Assembly: GCF_001908105.1 (NCBI RefSeq) | Contig: NZ_MKGQ01000029.1 | Location: forward strand, 1-36,784 | Source: Xenorhabdus eapokensis | Lineage (GTDB): Bacteria > Pseudomonadota > Gammaproteobacteria > Enterobacterales > Enterobacteriaceae | DNA: 36,784 bases | Direction: 5' to 3' | Shown: piece by piece, positions 36,704-36,784 of the stretch | How positions within the stretch are numbered: position 1 is the first letter of the stretch | How the letters are laid out: each line of letters opens with the position of its first letter | The notes under the pieces: generated by a model | Database searches by the model: none | Told to the model about the DNA's origin: nothing | The model's input: the letters and a program-made list of their open reading frames with translations, nothing else | Translations under genes and position numbers: made by a program

Positions 36704-36784
36704 AGCCGCTCCTTTATAACTTTAAGTCGTCAAAAATAGAGAAATAAAGGAACAAAAGGCTATGTCACAGCAAGATTTTATCAT
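36698..36784 (+). mobile_element. Start of another, probably mobile, gene (partial)
   Basis: At 36762 an ATG preceded by AAAGGA opens a plus-strand frame, MSQQDFI, that runs off the window. Its leader and start (ATAAAGGA...GGCTATGTCA, ending 36767) are mirrored on the minus strand at 36698-36716 in front of the insB remnant, so the two divergent starts are imperfect inverted copies. A transposase is my guess from context and the short MS-QQDFI opening; the family cannot be named from seven residues. Confidence 0.35.

Overview
The window is an enteric gamma-proteobacterial chromosome segment. Gene order (yicC | rph-pyrE | slmA-dut-coaBC | radC | rpmB-rpmG | mutM | coaD-waaE-waaA | LPS core genes | waaC-waaF-hldD | kbl-tdh | envC | yibN-secB-gpsA-cysE | trmL) is the E. 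coli 81-82 min region. Protein divergence, the moderate GC, core glycosyltransferases placed between rpmG and mutM, and AT-rich patches point to the Morganellaceae, most likely Xenorhabdus or Photorhabdus. That genus call is inference from sequence character, not a database match.

Left end (1-1950): the edge of an integrated element. A P4-type tyrosine recombinase is followed 1 bp later by a translationally coupled, unrecognised small gene, and its promoter region carries a repeated operator-like motif. The rest of the island lies beyond the window. From 1954 to 8782 is conserved housekeeping: the YicC RNase, RNase PH and orotate phosphoribosyltransferase with the UTP-sensing attenuator between them, nucleoid occlusion (SlmA), dUTPase, CoA synthesis, RadC, and ribosomal proteins L28/L33 behind a strong promoter and a structured leader.

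Centre (8901-28597): a split lipopolysaccharide core locus. Four glycosyltransferases (GT4, GT9, GT4, GT4) sit between rpmG and mutM and probably build outer core. coaD-waaE-waaA follow on the minus strand, then a waaQ-wabG-wabH operon with divergent wabN. This is the Klebsiella/Proteus-type inner core: glucose on heptose I, galacturonate on heptose II, heptose III, then GlcNAc added and deacetylated to glucosamine. An AT-rich accessory patch (about 21.6-25.6 kb) holds a phosphoethanolamine-transferase-like protein, a family 2 glycosyltransferase and a Mig-14-like protein; the first and third suggest resistance to cationic antimicrobial peptides. waaC-waaF-hldD, which make and attach L,D-heptose, close the locus. 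No O-antigen ligase is seen.

Right end (28867-36784): threonine catabolism (kbl-tdh), the divisome hydrolase activator EnvC, and yibN-secB-gpsA-cysE. Compared with the E. coli layout gpmI is missing between envC and yibN and grxC between yibN and secB, and YibN has no cysteine. trmL follows, then a decayed IS1-family remnant with a frameshifted insB that abuts the start of another, probably mobile, gene cut by the window edge.

I see no CRISPR array, tRNA or rRNA gene. No clearly new multi-gene system is proven. The best candidates for something undescribed are the AT-rich envelope-modification patch, the integrase-coupled small gene, and the rpmB leader.
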